NCBI GenBank assembly: GCA_016946835.1 | Contig: JACVTC010000054.1 | Coordinates: 743,501 to 807,500 of the forward strand | Direction: 5' to 3' | From: Neocallimastix lanati (nom. inval.) | Lineage: Eukaryota > Neocallimastigomycota > Neocallimastigomycetes > Neocallimastigales > Neocallimastigaceae | DNA length: 64,000 bases | Shown here: piece after piece, positions 42,003 to 58,251 of the stretch | How positions within the stretch are numbered: the stretch's first letter is position 1 | How the letters are laid out: every line of letters starts with the position of its first letter | Position numbers and translations under genes: made by a program | The notes under the pieces: model-generated | Database searches by the model: none | Seen by the model: the letters and a program-made list of their open reading frames with translations, nothing else | What the model was told of the DNA's origin: nothing

Positions 42003-43440
42003 ATTACTTTATTGAATATCTGGTAAAAGTGGTTCTGGTTAATGCCTTGTTTATTATGCGAGAAATAATGACAAGGAAAATATGGCCAATGTTTCTGAAG
42101 GAGAAGACCATATTTTCTTTCAGATAGTCAGTATTGTTAAAGAAAAAGTAGTAATCCAAGATTGGAACGTTGTTTTCTAAATGCAATTTTTTCCGTGAAT
42201 TTCGAATGAAATATTTTGTTGATATTGAAATTCTCCGTGAAAAATTTTTGTAATTTCCAAATATTGTCCAATTTCAAATAATAACCTAATCACTATTGTT
42301 ACAGATATGAGTAATGTAGAAATAAGTACTGATTCTAATAGTAGTTATGAAATATATAATATTAGTAATAATAACAATAGAAATATGTTTTGATTTCGTT
42401 TATTCTAAAACGTTTTCAAAATGGAGTAAATCCAACTGTGTTATAAAGGATCATATTAAATCTATTCCCAAAATGCCTTATTATTCCTGGGCTAAAGAAT
42501 CAAGAACACTGTATAAAAAAAATCAAAAAATATAAATGTGTAAAATATGACAATATTTTAGAACGTTACTGGAAATCAGTTTCCAAATTTCAAGGTATTA
42601 AAGGTCAAAACTACAATCGTAACAAGTTCTCAAATAATAAAGCTATAATTATGCTTAGCTTAAAGTATCCCCAATTCAACATAGGGTTTTCGTGGATTAT
42701 ACGTTTACTCTGTGGTTATAAATACAATACTACTATTGCTATTGGAATAGGTAGAGTTACAGAAGATTGCCCCAAGACTTGCCCCTGTTGTGGCGATCTT
42801 AATCAATCTTTTGAGCATTGGATTTTTAAATGCGATACTCTTGCATCTTTTAGATGGAATTCTTTAAATTTTATCGATGATTTCTATGTTTTATTCATTA
42901 GGAAGATTAGAGCGTTTAATCTTCTTTCTTCCTATGACTCTATTTCTGATTTTGAAGATTATATCAATCATTATATATATTTGTTCCTTCTTGGTGGGAC
43001 TTTAGTTTTAAATGAGCTACATTTCGATAGTGGGGAACAGAAACAATTAAATGAACTACTTTTCAAAGGTTCATCTGAGTCACCTATTCCAAAAATTGTG
43101 GGCTTGGCGGAATTCTTAACTAACACAATACTTATCATAAGTAGTTCGTTTGAGCTATTATTTGATAGGTATTCCAAATTACCAAACTTAATCAAGAGCG
43201 TCGAACGTCGTACTGATAAGGCACAGTGATAATACAGGATCATCATCTATTTCCACGAGGGGCGAATCTCACTTTAGTAGTTCAATAAATGATGAATCCG
43301 GGGAGAGTTTAGTGGACACCACACTATCTATTTTAAAGATGTTACTTCTAGGTTTTATCATTTTTTTATTTGTTAGAAAGGAAAAATTCCCGCATAGTAC
43401 AACTTGCCGAAATACATAGTTTTTTGAGCTTTTTTATTTT
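42003..43440 (+). pseudogene. Non-LTR retrotransposon fragment 1 (C-terminal part)
   Basis: The first of several related fragments in the same orientation. Its 3' half encodes GFSWIIRLLCGYKYNTTIAI, then a zinc-binding CPKTCPCCGDLNQSFEHWIFKC motif typical of LINE reverse transcriptase C-termini, then FLLGGTLVLNEL, GLAEFLTNTI and a VERRTDKAQ end. The upstream part (SKWSKSNCVIKDHIKSIPKM, YYSWAKESRTL) matches fragment 2. 42,080-42,120 resembles the sequence at about 45,340 in fragment 3. Frames are interrupted by stops, so it is a 5'-truncated, inactive copy. Confidence 0.7.
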
Positions 43441-43574
43441 TTAACTTTTATTTTTATTTTTAATTTAAATTTCAAATGTACTTTTCGCCTACATATATTT
43501 TTTTATAATAAAATTAATAAAATTATGGAAGTGTAATCTGTTCTCTGTCTAAAGAAAAAAAAAAAAAAAAAAAA

Positions 43575-44700
43575 TATTCTTAGTCTTGTTTTATATTATG
43601 CTCCTCTCTTTGGTTCAAATAAGAGCAAATGTTCTAAAGCTCAAAATAATTATCAATAGAGTACTTTTTTGGAGTTATGGATTTAAATCTCGTAATTCTT
43701 ACGTTAGTCTCTATACCTCCTCTTTCAGCTGTCTATGCTATATCTCAATTAAGCTGCTTTAGAAAATGGCAAAACTCAACATGTATTATTAATCATCTCA
43801 CTAATAGTATTCCTACTATGTCACATTACTCATGGACTAAAGAATCAAGGACTTTGGATAAGAAATTAAATGGTAAAAAAGCAAGTTAGATAAAAAAGTT
43901 TTATTGGGAAAGAGATGTCTTCAAATCCTCAAAAGCTAAAAAGGAGAATGATTTTTGATTTATTTCAAAAATCAAAAACTTAACATTTCAATATCCTAAG
44001 TGTCAATTGGGATTCTTTTGGATTTCTCGAATTAGATATGGTTTTAAATTTGACATTAGTATTTCCATTAAAAGAAAAATAGTCTCAGAAGATTGTCCTA
44101 AATGTTGCCCATGTTATGGTGTTAATGTACCTAGCTTTTCTCACTGGATCTATGCATATAAAGAATTGGAAAATTACAGAAATAAATCTTTACCTTTTCT
44201 ATCTGATCTCTTTTTGAAGTTTGCAATGATAATTGAACAAAAATCCTTGGATGTTTCTTTAGATTCATAAAAGGATTATGATAATAATATTTATTACTTT
44301 ATATTGAGTGCTCTTCTTGGTGGGCGTTCGATATATTCAAAAATTAAAATTAATGATGGGGAACAAAGACAATTAGTTGACAATATTTTTAAACAAAGTT
44401 CAACTTCGTCTATTGTTTCATATTTTGTGGGGATTGCGGAGTTTCTAATAATCGTAATACCATTAATTTGTTGATCTTTTAGATTGCTGATGAAATGGTA
44501 TTCCGTTGAATCTACCGTTGCCAAGAGCATCGACGTCGAAATGGTAAGGCATGGATTTTCACCTCCCTGTGAAAGATTTGATACAAATTCGTTTGATAAC
44601 ACTGTGTTATCATCGATAAATGAGAAAAGTTAGAAACTATTGCTTCTAACGCACTTTTATAATTTTATAATATATAATATTTCATTTCATATATTTTTTT
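43575..44700 (+). pseudogene. Non-LTR retrotransposon fragment 2
   Basis: Begins with LVLYYAPLFGSNKSK, related to YYVPLLGSNNERRK in fragment 3. It continues through FRKWQNSTCIINHL and HYSWTKESRTLDKK, then GFFWISRIRYGFKFD and the zinc motif CPKCCPCYGVNVPSFSHWIY, in which the last Cys is replaced by Tyr. The end KSIDVEMVR parallels the other copies. Several stops interrupt it. A poly(A) run near 43,556-43,574 separates it from fragment 1. Confidence 0.7.
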
Positions 44701-44794
44701 TTTTTATTTTATTTTTTATTTTTTATTTTTTTTTTTTAATTTAAATCATGTAATTTTATTATTATTATAAATTAAATATAGTTATTCTTTAAGT

Positions 44795-44836
<42 letters not shown>

Positions 44837-44849
44837 ACATTATTTTTTA

Positions 44850-45380
44850 TCTTTCAAGACATGAATTACCTAAAACGAATTGCTATATCTACCTATGTGT
44901 ACCGTTTTCAAATGATTTAGAATTGAAACATACCATACGGAAAATGAATAATAAATGTTAGAAAAGCACTTTATTCCATTGAATGATTTCTTAGTAATCC
45001 TTATATTCCTATTCCATGCAAATACAAACAAATGTTATTTTCTACTTACAGTAATTGGACAAATTTCGTATTATGTACCTCTACTTGGATCAAATAATGA
45101 AAGAAGGAAAAGTACACAGACACTAATTAATAAAGGATTATACAAGATTGAAGGATTTTCCGATGGGATTAGTTTTACATCCTTTTATTGTGTTTTCAAA
45201 AGAATTTATCATTCATCCTCTTCCAATGAAATGTGCGATTGCTCAGGAAAGGTGTTTTAAAAATGGAAAAACTCCAATTGTATTATCTCTATTTTACCTA
45301 AGAGATGTATCATCTTGTAAACGTCATGCATGGGATAAGGACCATAATTTCTTTCAGATAATCAATTGAAACCCTAATAT
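44850..45380 (+). pseudogene. Non-LTR retrotransposon fragment 3 (post-RT region)
   Basis: CYIYLCVPFSNDLELKHTIR resembles CTYLGTPFNESLDLVATIA downstream of the RT motif in fragment 4. It is followed by GQISYYVPLLGSNNERRKST and LINKGLYKIEGFSDGIS. A long poly(A) run (about 44,798-44,834) lies just before it, as at the boundary of a preceding retroposed copy. Frames are broken. Confidence 0.55.
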
Positions 45381-45423
45381 GGAATAAGAATTAAACAGTA
45401 ATCTTATAATCTGGAGGTGAGAT

Positions 45424-46458
45424 TTGTTTCATATGAACTTTTTTCTGAATTTATATATACACTTTATTTTGAATATTACTTGTTACTTCACATTACTATT
45501 CAAAATATTATTAATTCTAATTGGACAAATAATATTTATTTTTTTTTATAAATATATGAATAGTAATGTGTTTTTGATTTTAGAAATAAAGAAAAATTTT
45601 TTAGTTTACTTCTTTCCATTCGTGAAATTTACCAAAGAAGAAAGTTTAACGATCAATTTATCTTTCTTGCTTTCCTTTCCTCAAAAAAGCTTATGATTCA
45701 GTTCCAATTTATAATATACATAAAAAACTTATTAATATTGATATTCGTGGTAAAACTAATCTATACCTTACTACGAAGGCTCTTGAAAACTTTAATGATA
45801 ATCTTTCAAACGATTTTTCAATACATTATGGTGTTCGCCAAGAGTGTCCCTTATCACCTATTGCATTTAATATATTTATCAATAATATATTTGATAAATG
45901 CAAGAGATATGGCGTGATAACTGAAAGAAAAAAATAGTGGCTGATGATATTATTTGCTGATGATATTATTTTGTTTGCCTCTTCAAAATCCTCTCTCTTA
46001 AAAATATTTTTAAATAAAGCTCATAATTGCGGTATCAAAAATGAAGTGACCTTTGGTATTAGTAAATGTAATACATTTGTTGTTAAACAAAAGAACTTTA
46101 TATATTCAAGACATTATGAAAATCATTCATTTAATTCTAGCATGAACCATCTACCAAGCACTAATTGATGTACATATCTAGGAACACCATTCAATGAATC
46201 ATTGGATTTAGTGGCTACTATTGCTAAGATGAACAGTAAAATAGATTGCCTTTAATCGAGGTTTGTTTTAATGTTTTAGGTTGAAAAATAAGACTTCCAA
46301 TATCACTATTTATAATATGTCTAAGAAATTATTTATACCTCCTGTAGCTAGTTTTTTGTACTAAGGGGATAATTCGATGATTCAAAAGTGGAAAGAGTGC
46401 TCATATATAATTTCTCATTTAGTCAAATATATATCAAGGTATTTACAATATTCATAGA

Positions 46459-46491
<33 letters not shown>

Positions 46492-47337
46492 ATTTAGATT
46501 ACCAAAACGTAAATATAACAAACATTCTTGAGAAATGAGGATGTTTACTTGGAAAATGTTAATTATACAAGTACTTCTGCGATTAGATCGTTTAAATACA
46601 AGAAGTTTAAATTTGATTTTAAAAATTTTATTCAACTTTTATCTCTAAAATATTAACAATTTTCTCTTTAAGATATTTTTGGATTTGACAAATTAAATAT
46701 GAATTCAAATTTGATGTAAAACCTTATGTGAAAAGCAAAGTGATATCAAAAGATTGCTCAATATATTACCCTTATTGTGATGTGAGTAATAATATACCTA
46801 GTTTTACACACTGGATACTATTATGTCCTAAATTTAAAGAAAATAAACAAAAATTCATTCAATTTATTGATGAAATTTTTATTAATTTTACTGCGATTGT
46901 TCATGAGAAAAACTTTAAAAATTCCTAATGACAAAGGGGAAGATTTTAATGATAATATTAATTTTAAGTAATGCATTTCATTCTTTACAGAAATGCTGTA
47001 TATACAATTTTAAATATCAGTTCAGGGGAAAGAAGGTGTCTTATTAAAAATATCTTTCAAATACCTTACTTTGAGAGAGTCTTCTTTCCCAATTTCATAT
47101 TTTGTGGGGCTTATGGAATTCCTTTTTAATGTTATGCCTATTATGTTTAGAAATTTTTATGCAATAATCAATTTGTATACCATTAGACCTACTGTTGCCA
47201 AGAACATCAACGTCGAAACGATAAGGCAACATAGAAATTTTGATACAGATTCTGATGATAATTTTTATCCTAATAGAATTATCATCGATGAATGGGAATA
47301 TTTAGAGGCCATTGCGTCCTCAAAATTCATAATGTAG
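45424..47337 (+). pseudogene. Non-LTR retrotransposon fragment 4 with reverse transcriptase core
   Basis: Contains the RT core: KKAYDSVPIYNIHKKL (about 45,684), YGVRQECPLSPIAFNIFIN (about 45,830) and the catalytic LFADDIILFASS (about 45,950-45,985). A TAG stop lies just before the catalytic motif. A 16-bp direct duplication (CTGATGATATTATTTG and CTGATGATATTATTTT) occurs at 45,941-45,972. A poly(A) run at 46,459-46,490 is inserted in the following region. The zinc motif region is degenerate (CSIYYPYCDVSNNIPSFTHW), and the C-terminal FVGLMEFLFNV...AKNINVETIR matches fragments 1 and 2. Confidence 0.75.
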
Positions 47338-47459
47338 TTTTTAGTTTTTTAATATTAAAGTAAAAATGTTATGTATTTTATTTTCATGTATTTTTTAAGT
47401 AAACATTACTAAATAAACTTTTTTCCTTTTTTTTTAAACTAGAAATAAAGTAATAGTTT

Positions 47460-47560
47460 TTTTTTTTTTTTTTTTTTTTTTATTTTATTTTCTCAACACA
47501 AAGCTAAATTTATTCAAAATTATTGAATAATGAAAATATATTATAATATATTAATTGCAT
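47460..47560 (-). repeat. Second short A-tailed repeat, intergenic copy
   Basis: Shares the 15-mer ACACAAAGCTAAATT and the following ATTCAAAA...AATGAAAATA with CBP20 intron 1. It is preceded on the plus strand by a run of about 25 T, i.e. a poly(A) tail on the minus strand. Confidence 0.4.
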
Positions 47561-47589
47561 ATTTCTTTATTAATTTATTTATTATTACA

Positions 47590-47622
<33 letters not shown>

Positions 47623-47797
47623 ACTTATATAAATTATTTTATATTTATAAATAAACTTGTTCTTGAACTGTTTTTAATTGAAACAATTAATTTAAATTAT
47701 TTTTATTATTATATTTTTCAACAAATTAAACAATTTACTATTAATTATAATTTTTTAAAAATATATATATATAAATAGTATTGTATATTATATTTCA

Positions 47798-50431
<2,634 letters not shown>

Positions 50432-50531
50432 TCTGGATTTTATATATTTTATAATGAAAACTGAAATTAAAATAGAAATTAAAGTAAAATAAGTTTTATT
50501 ACTAAAAAAAAAGTCAATAAATTTGTTCATT

Positions 50532-51267
50532 CATCAATATTTTATATGAAAATTTTTATTATTAGTTCTATATTATTAAATTTATTAATAAATATATTTG
50601 TATATATATGTATTTTTTTTTTTTTTTTTTCTAGTGATTTCTTATTAATTAATATTTTCGTTTTTGTTATATTTCCTTTTTATTTTTTTAAAATTAAATT
50701 TATTATTCTTATAAATACATTTATTTTGCTTTATTCTTTTTATTATTGTTATTATTAATTTTTTTTTTTTTTTAACTATTTATCTTAAAATATTTTTATT
50801 TTGAAAAAAACGATAAATAAATCTAAATATATATAATCTTTCTAATTTCTATTAAAAATAGATAAAAAAAAATAAACAAATTATTTTTGAATATTTTTTT
50901 TATTTTAAGAAAAAAAAAAAAAAAATTATAATAATAAATAAAAGGTTAATGTTTAATTTATTACATAATAAATATATATATTATATAAAAATTATTATTA
51001 TAATTATATTTTAAATATAAAATTAATTCAGAAATCTTAAAAAATGTTGATTTAAATTTGAAATTAGAATTTTTATATTTAATTTATTAAATAATGTTTA
51101 AAAAAAATAAAATTTACAAAAGGATATATATTTTATTATTTTTAAATTAATAAACTAAATATTATATTATATGATTGAATTGTAATATTTCTAATTCAAT
51201 TTATAATTATAATTTATTTTTAATTAAAAAAAAAAAAATGAATTTCAAATTATATTTTTAAATTACG

Positions 51268-51312
<45 letters not shown>

Positions 51313-53595
51313 ACAAATACAAATATACAAAATCTAATTTAAAATAAAAAACAAAATACTTAGCAAAAGTATATATATATAAAATTTACCTAATATATAT
51401 TGATTTAAAATAATGTAATTAAAATGGTTGAAAGAATGAATTATGATTCTATATTTAATAATTATTTAATTTCAAATAATGATTTAATTTTGAAATTTAA
51501 AAGAAAAGTATTTCTAAAAATTTTTTTTTTTTTATATTTAATACAATCCTAATAAAAAAAAATTAACATGTCATATAGGAATGGATGATCAATAAAATTT
51601 TAATTAATCAATTGAATGTAAATGTAAAATGTAAATTTATAGAATAAAAATTTTTTTGTATTAAAATTTTTGGAAATGTATTGATTAAAAATTACAAATT
51701 AGTTCATGAATTTGTAACAAATTTTAATCTAACCTATTTATATGTATATTATATATTGTTAATTCAAAGGTTAAATTAATCAGATATAAAATTTATAAAT
51801 TATAAGTCTTTAATTATTATTTTCTTAAACAAACTACTTTTTTTTGTAACTTATTATAAGATTCAATCTCGAGAGATTAAATAAATAAATAAATAAATAA
51901 ATAAGCAATAAAATAATGAAAATAATAAACTTATTATTAATACATGTTACATGTTCAAAAATTTTTATCAGTTTATTATTTAAGAAATTAAAAATTATAC
52001 CAATAGTTTAATATAACAATTTAAATATTTTTTTTTATATTCATTATTGTAAATTTTTTACTTATTTCTTAAATAGTTAATTAGGTATTTATTTAATTAT
52101 TTGTATATTAATAATATATTAGAGTTATTAAATGATTTATTTTATAATAATTAAAATAAAATTATTTATGACATTTTTTTTTGTTTATGAACCATAATTT
52201 TTTTTTTATAATTTCTATATAGTAATTAATACAAAAACTATAAAACTATAAAAAGAAAAAAAATATATATATATGAATTTACATATATATATAAAATTTA
52301 TTACATGATTAATAATATTCATTTCAATAATTTATTTTGATTTATTATTCATTATTAATAAAAATTAATTAAATAGAAAGAATTTTCTTTTTTTATATAT
52401 TTATTTCTTAAAAAAAAAAACTTATCTTTACAAAATATTTTAAAAAAAATATTATTATTTCTTTTATTGAAATATAAAATATTTTTTTTTAAATAAATAT
52501 ATAAAATTAAGAAGAAATAAAATTATATATTTTAAATTAATTATATAATAAGTAATAGTGTAAATAAAAATTTTTAATTTTTTTACTATTGTTTTTGTTA
52601 ATAAAATAAAAAATAAAAATAATTAAATTATTTTTTTTAAGAATAAATAAAAAATAAATATAAAATAAATAAATAAAGATATATATATAATAAATCAAAA
52701 ATTCCAAACAAAAAGAAGTGTTTAAAAAAAAAAACAAAAACAAAAATAAAGTAGCAATATAAAAATATAAATAATATAAATAATAAATTTAGTTCTGAAA
52801 TTATTTAATGTATTAATTAAATTGAAAATAATAGAATTGTATAACCATTTCATTTTTGAGTATTTGTATATAAATTACTAAACTTTGAGTAAGTATAATT
52901 TATAAATTTAAAGAATACAAGACTATTATTTTTTGTGTAAAGTATATGATAAATATTTATATATAAAAAATTTAAAATTTTATAAATAATTTTGTAAATA
53001 TTTGTATGTAAAATATTTCATTATTTACATATTATTATTTTCATTTATATTTCTTAATACATTTTTATATTTTTAATAAATATTAGTAGTAATTGTTATA
53101 ATAAATATAGCAGTAGTATTATTTTTAATTTTTAAAAAATACCAAATTGACTGTATTTAGTTATTACAAATTCTATTTTAATTAATTCAAGAAAATATAA
53201 AAATTAATTAATTGTTAGCTCAAAATTAATTACTGAAATTAAATTAAATTATGTATTAATTTTTAATTATTCTTACTCTTAATAACTAACTTTTATTAGA
53301 ATTTTACAATAACTATAAAAATCAATATTTTACTGAATTTTAAGTATATATATACTTAATTTGTAAAAAAATATATCATTAACTATTATTATTAATTTAT
53401 CGTTAAATTTCTTTTAAATTTTATTAAAAGATTTTTTAATTTAAATGATTAATATTAATTTAATTGAAATTAATTACTAAAAAAACAAAAACAAAAACAA
53501 AGAAATTTGAAGTTCTCATAAATTTGCATTATTTTAATTTTTATTATTTATTTAATATTGTATAATATTATTATTTTGTTATATAGGATAGAAAT
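50532..53595. other. Divergent intergenic region between PP5 and the 5-phosphatase gene
   Basis: About 3 kb of AT-rich DNA between two divergently transcribed genes, so it contains both promoters. It has homopolymer runs (about 45 A at 51,266-51,310) and a TAAA run at 51,878-51,904. No conserved ORF, tRNA or other RNA was seen. Confidence 0.65.
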
Positions 53596-56073
53596 ATGAA
53601 TAATAAGGAATTAGATTCACCAAGTAATCCATTTTCAGATTATCATTCTACTAATTCTCCTGTTGATATAGAAAATCCAATTTCAATAAAGGAACGTACA
53701 CTTTTATTTGAGCAACAAGCTCAAAACAATAATCAAAACAATATTATAAAACCATCAGTGCTAAGATCAACCCCATTATCACCGAAAATAAGACAAAGCC
53801 AAACTCATTTTCAGCAAATTAATTCATATAATGAAATAGATAAAAGAAATAATAGTCAAAGTACTTCTAGTAATAATAATACTACAATTCATACAAATGG
53901 GGTAACAAATTCTGTTCAATCTAATAATATCGATAATCCATTTTCCGATTCAAATAAGGTTGTTCCATCGCCTTCAGATGGAATTAATCCTGTATCAAAC
54001 AGTTTTTTAGATCCAAATTCTATTAGAAAAGGTAATTTAAATAAACCACCTTCACCATTAGTACCAACAAAACCATTGGCTTTAAGAACTTCTCCTCGGA
54101 TTCCTGTTAATGGTATAACATCACCAAATTTAAATCCTCAAATTATATCAAATAATTCTAATATTGATCGTAGTAATGATGCTGAGGCTCAAACTGTAGG
54201 TTTATCTAACGATTTTAAGAAATTTCATTTAAATAATACTAAAAGTAATAATGTGAATCCATTTTCACCAGATGACGAATCTTCATCATTATTAATTGAA
54301 GGAAAATTCAAAGAAGGAACATCATCATTAATTTCAAAAGCTGCCACAGTATCAGGTAGTACTCCATATTCATTCAGTCAAAATTTCCAAATGCCTATAT
54401 TGGAACCTTCCCCAGCATCAAAGTTAAGAGCTGCTAATATTCAACATTCCTCAACAACAATTGCACCAAAATTAGCTGGTCTACCACAACAACCACCACC
54501 AATTCCACAACGTCCAAATCTTCAAAATATTCAACTTGATGGCATTCGTAATAATAATAATATTTCTAATCATTATCTAGATAATGGGCATTCCGATACA
54601 ATTCATGTTTCTAATACAATTTCTAATCACCAAGTTGGTGAAAAAATAGCTTCTAGACGTGCTGTTATAAACATAGATACAACCAAGTCTAATAGAGCAA
54701 CTCCAACTGCTGATGGTTATAATAAAATTGAATTATCAAAACATACTAAGTGCATAGCTTTTTGTGGTCAAAGCTTATATGCTGGTGTTTCGAATCTTTC
54801 TGTTTATAATACAAAATCAGGAGTGCCAAGTAATATTGTTGCAATTGATGAAAAAATTAAAATCACAAGTATTTTACTTATTCCTGGAAAATATTTAGTT
54901 GATGAAGGTAATATTGTTTGGGCTGGTACTGATAAAGGTGTTATTTATGAAATTGATACCAATACTTCTCGTATTAATCACACTCGTAATATTTCTAATT
55001 ATTCTATTATTGGTATGTTTTATAGTGGTGATAAAATTTGGGTTGTCTCTGAAAAATCGGTTGCTATTTGGATTAGAACTGACAATAATTTTTCATTAAA
55101 TGATTCACCATCTATGGATTATAGTCTTGCTGAGATTCCTGAATTTGATATCGCCTATATTTTAGAAGATAAACTTTGGCTTTGTAGTCAAAAGACATTA
55201 ACTGTTTTAGGACCATATCCACATTTTGAAAATAAAAAATCAATTAATTTAAAGGTATTAATGGGAAAAATTACTTGCATATCGGAAGCTGGTTTAAATA
55301 CTGGTGAACTCTATACTGGTCATGATGATGGTAAAATTACAACATGGGATATTGATAATATTGTTGCCAAAGAAGTATTTAGTGTATCTTATTATAATAT
55401 TACTTCTATTCTTACAGTTAATGATAAACATGTTTGGGTTGGTTTGTCCACAGGAAAAATTTGTGTTTTTGATTCTTCAGTTAAACCATGGAAAAAGATT
55501 AAGGATTTTGAAGCTCATTTTCATTCTGGTGTAATTCAGTTGATTCGTGATCCATTTTATCCATATGCTTTAGTTCCACCATATACATCTGTAGGTAATT
55601 CTACACTTTCTGTAGTTTCAAGTTTATCAGAAGATGGTGAAGTTCGCTTTTGGGACGCTTTCTTATCTGAAGATTATATTAGTAAGTTAAATACTATAAT
55701 AAATATGAATTAAATAAAATTTAATAATATATTTATGTGTTATATTAATTATAAAAATTTAATTTTAAATATATATATATATATGTATATGTATATTTAT
55801 AATGTCATTTAATATATTAAATATAAAAAATAATTTTTATAAATATGATAATGATTAAAAAAAAAAAGATTCATTAATTAAAGATCAAGAAACATATTAT
55901 TCAGAAAGATCAGATATTTCTTTATTTGTAACTACTTATAATTGTGATTCTACAAAACCGCAAGAATTATTAAATGATGAATTTAATAAAAAATTTTTTG
56001 ATAATTGGTTTAAAGTTATAGATTCACCAGATATTATTGTTGTTGGTTTACAAGAAATTGTTGATCTTGAAAG

Positions 56074-56114
<41 letters not shown>

Positions 56115-56746
56115 TTAATTAATATTATTTTATTAATATGAATTTATATTTTTTATATTCTTTATTAAATTATTATTTATATTACAAATAAAATAGTAAA
56201 ACCGTTAATGCAAGTTAGTAATAAATATTTAGAAAAAAGCAAAGCAAAAAAAAAAAATTATAATAATATTATCAAATAATCAATATTAAATATATATATT
56301 TAAATTTAATTTATTTTAGAATCCTTCTTATTAAAGGCAAAGAAGAAAAGTAAAAAAGAGAAATTAGATAATCGACAACAACTTTGGGTTGATGCAATTA
56401 AAAATAATTTATTAAATTCTCAGAATGAAAAATATGAAAATATAAGTTGTACTCAAATGGTTGGTCTTTTCTTAGCAGTATTTGTTAAGCCTTGCATACA
56501 TGATCGTATTTCGTGCGTAGATGTAGATACTGTTGAAACCGGTTTAAAGGGTTATCATGGTAATAAGGTAAGAATAAATATATACATAAACATATAAATA
56601 TATATACATAAATAAACCTATATATACATAAACATATATATATATACATAAATATATAAATATTTGAATGAATGAGTGAATAATAATGACATCCATACAT
56701 TTGCATATATTAATTTAATATTATTTAATTTTCATTGATAGTATTA

Positions 56747-56808
<62 letters not shown>

Positions 56809-57115
56809 TGTATTAATATATTACAATATTTTTATTGATTTTTAAATATATCAATATTATTAAGGGTTCCATTGCTTTAAGAATGTTAATTGATGATTCA
56901 TCTATATGCATTATTAATACTCATTTAGCTGCAAATCAAGAGCAACTTATTGCTAGAAATAATGATGTTGTTACAATTATGAATGAAACTAAGTTCCCTC
57001 CGCATGATAAGCCATGTTGCTATGTTAATGGTGGTGATGGTTCTCATATAATGGATTATGAAAATGTTTTTTGGTTTGGTAGTTATTAATTTATAAAAAT
57101 TTTTAATTAATTATG

Positions 57116-57154
<39 letters not shown>

Positions 57155-58251
57155 TTAATAATAACAGCAATAATAATAATAATAATAATAATAACAGCAA
57201 TAATAATAATAATAATAATAACAGCAATAATAATAGTATTAATATTAATAAATATTAATATATATAAATAATAAATTTATTATATATATATAAATATAAT
57301 ATTTTATTTATATGAAATATTGTTATAATTTATTATATAAAATTAAATTAAAAGGTGATATGAATTATAGAATCGATCCAATCAATAATTTAACCAGAGA
57401 TGATATTATTAAAATGGCAAATGAAGGAAAATATGATGAATTAATAAAAATGGACCAATTTCATAATATTCATTCTACAGATACTGGTTTTCCACTTTAT
57501 CCTTTAACTGAAGGAAAAATTAACTTTGCACCAACTTTCAAATATGATATTGGTCATAATCACTATGATTCATCAGAGAAACAAAGAATACCTTCATGGT
57601 GTGATAGAGTAAGTTTTATATAAGAGAAATTCTATTATTAAATATATATAATCAATATATAATAAATATTGTATTGAATTTAATTTTAGGAAAATAAAAT
57701 TAAATTGTATTATTTCATATGAAATGATAAATTCTAAAATATTTAAATTAATTACTTATTTTATTAATTAAACATATAGATTTTATATCGTGGCGCAGTA
57801 AAACAATTGAATTATCAAAGACATGAATGTACTGCTTCTGATCATCGACCAGTTAGTAGTTCATTTATAATTTCAATAAAAAAGATGAATTTAAATAAAT
57901 ATCAACAGGTATTTATGAATAATAATAATATGTTTTATTAATAATAAATTTTAATTATAGTATATATATAAAAATAATATTAATAAAAAAATATAAAAAA
58001 TTTATATATTTATATGATTTTTTTTTTTTTTTTTAAATTATTAATATAATTATTATCATAATTATTAAAAGATTAAAAATCTTTGTTATGAACCATGTAG
58101 TAAATATCTTGAAAAAATGGTAAATGAAGAAAAAATAAGATGGGTAATGAAAAAATCACAATGTAATTTTGATCAGGCACAAACTATCCTTCAAAGTTAT
58201 AATTATAATATTGATTTACTAATTGAAAGTAGAACAATCAATTCAGTTTAA
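53596..58251 (+). CDS. WD40 plus inositol-polyphosphate 5-phosphatase, 8 exons
   Basis: Predicted to remove the 5-phosphate from phosphoinositides such as PI(4,5)P2. Exons 53596-55681, 55869-56073, 56197-56213, 56320-56567, 56865-57078, 57355-57608, 57780-57908 and 58072-58251 give 1,110 residues. Residues 1-370 are Asn/Ser/Pro-rich with DNPFSD-type motifs and a PPPIPQRP stretch. A WD40-like propeller covers about 375-695 (VWAGTDKGVIYEID, GHDDGKITTWDID, VWVGLSTGKICVFD, SEDGEVRFWDAFLSEDY). The phosphatase has TTYNCD, VVGLQEIVDLE, INTHLAANQEQL, GDMNYRI (924-930), PSWCDR (1003-1008) and ASDHRPV (1027-1033). A short helical tail follows. Splicing at TATATTA|GTAAGT skips an in-frame stop at 55,711. 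Exon 3 is only 17 nt. The WD40 plus 5-phosphatase order is known in fungi and plants. Confidence 0.9.
57117..57240. repeat. (AAT)n with regular CAG interruptions
   Basis: In the intron after exon 5 the AAT run is broken four times by ACAGCAAT at intervals of about 24-30 bp, giving a higher-order repeat. Confidence 0.7.
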
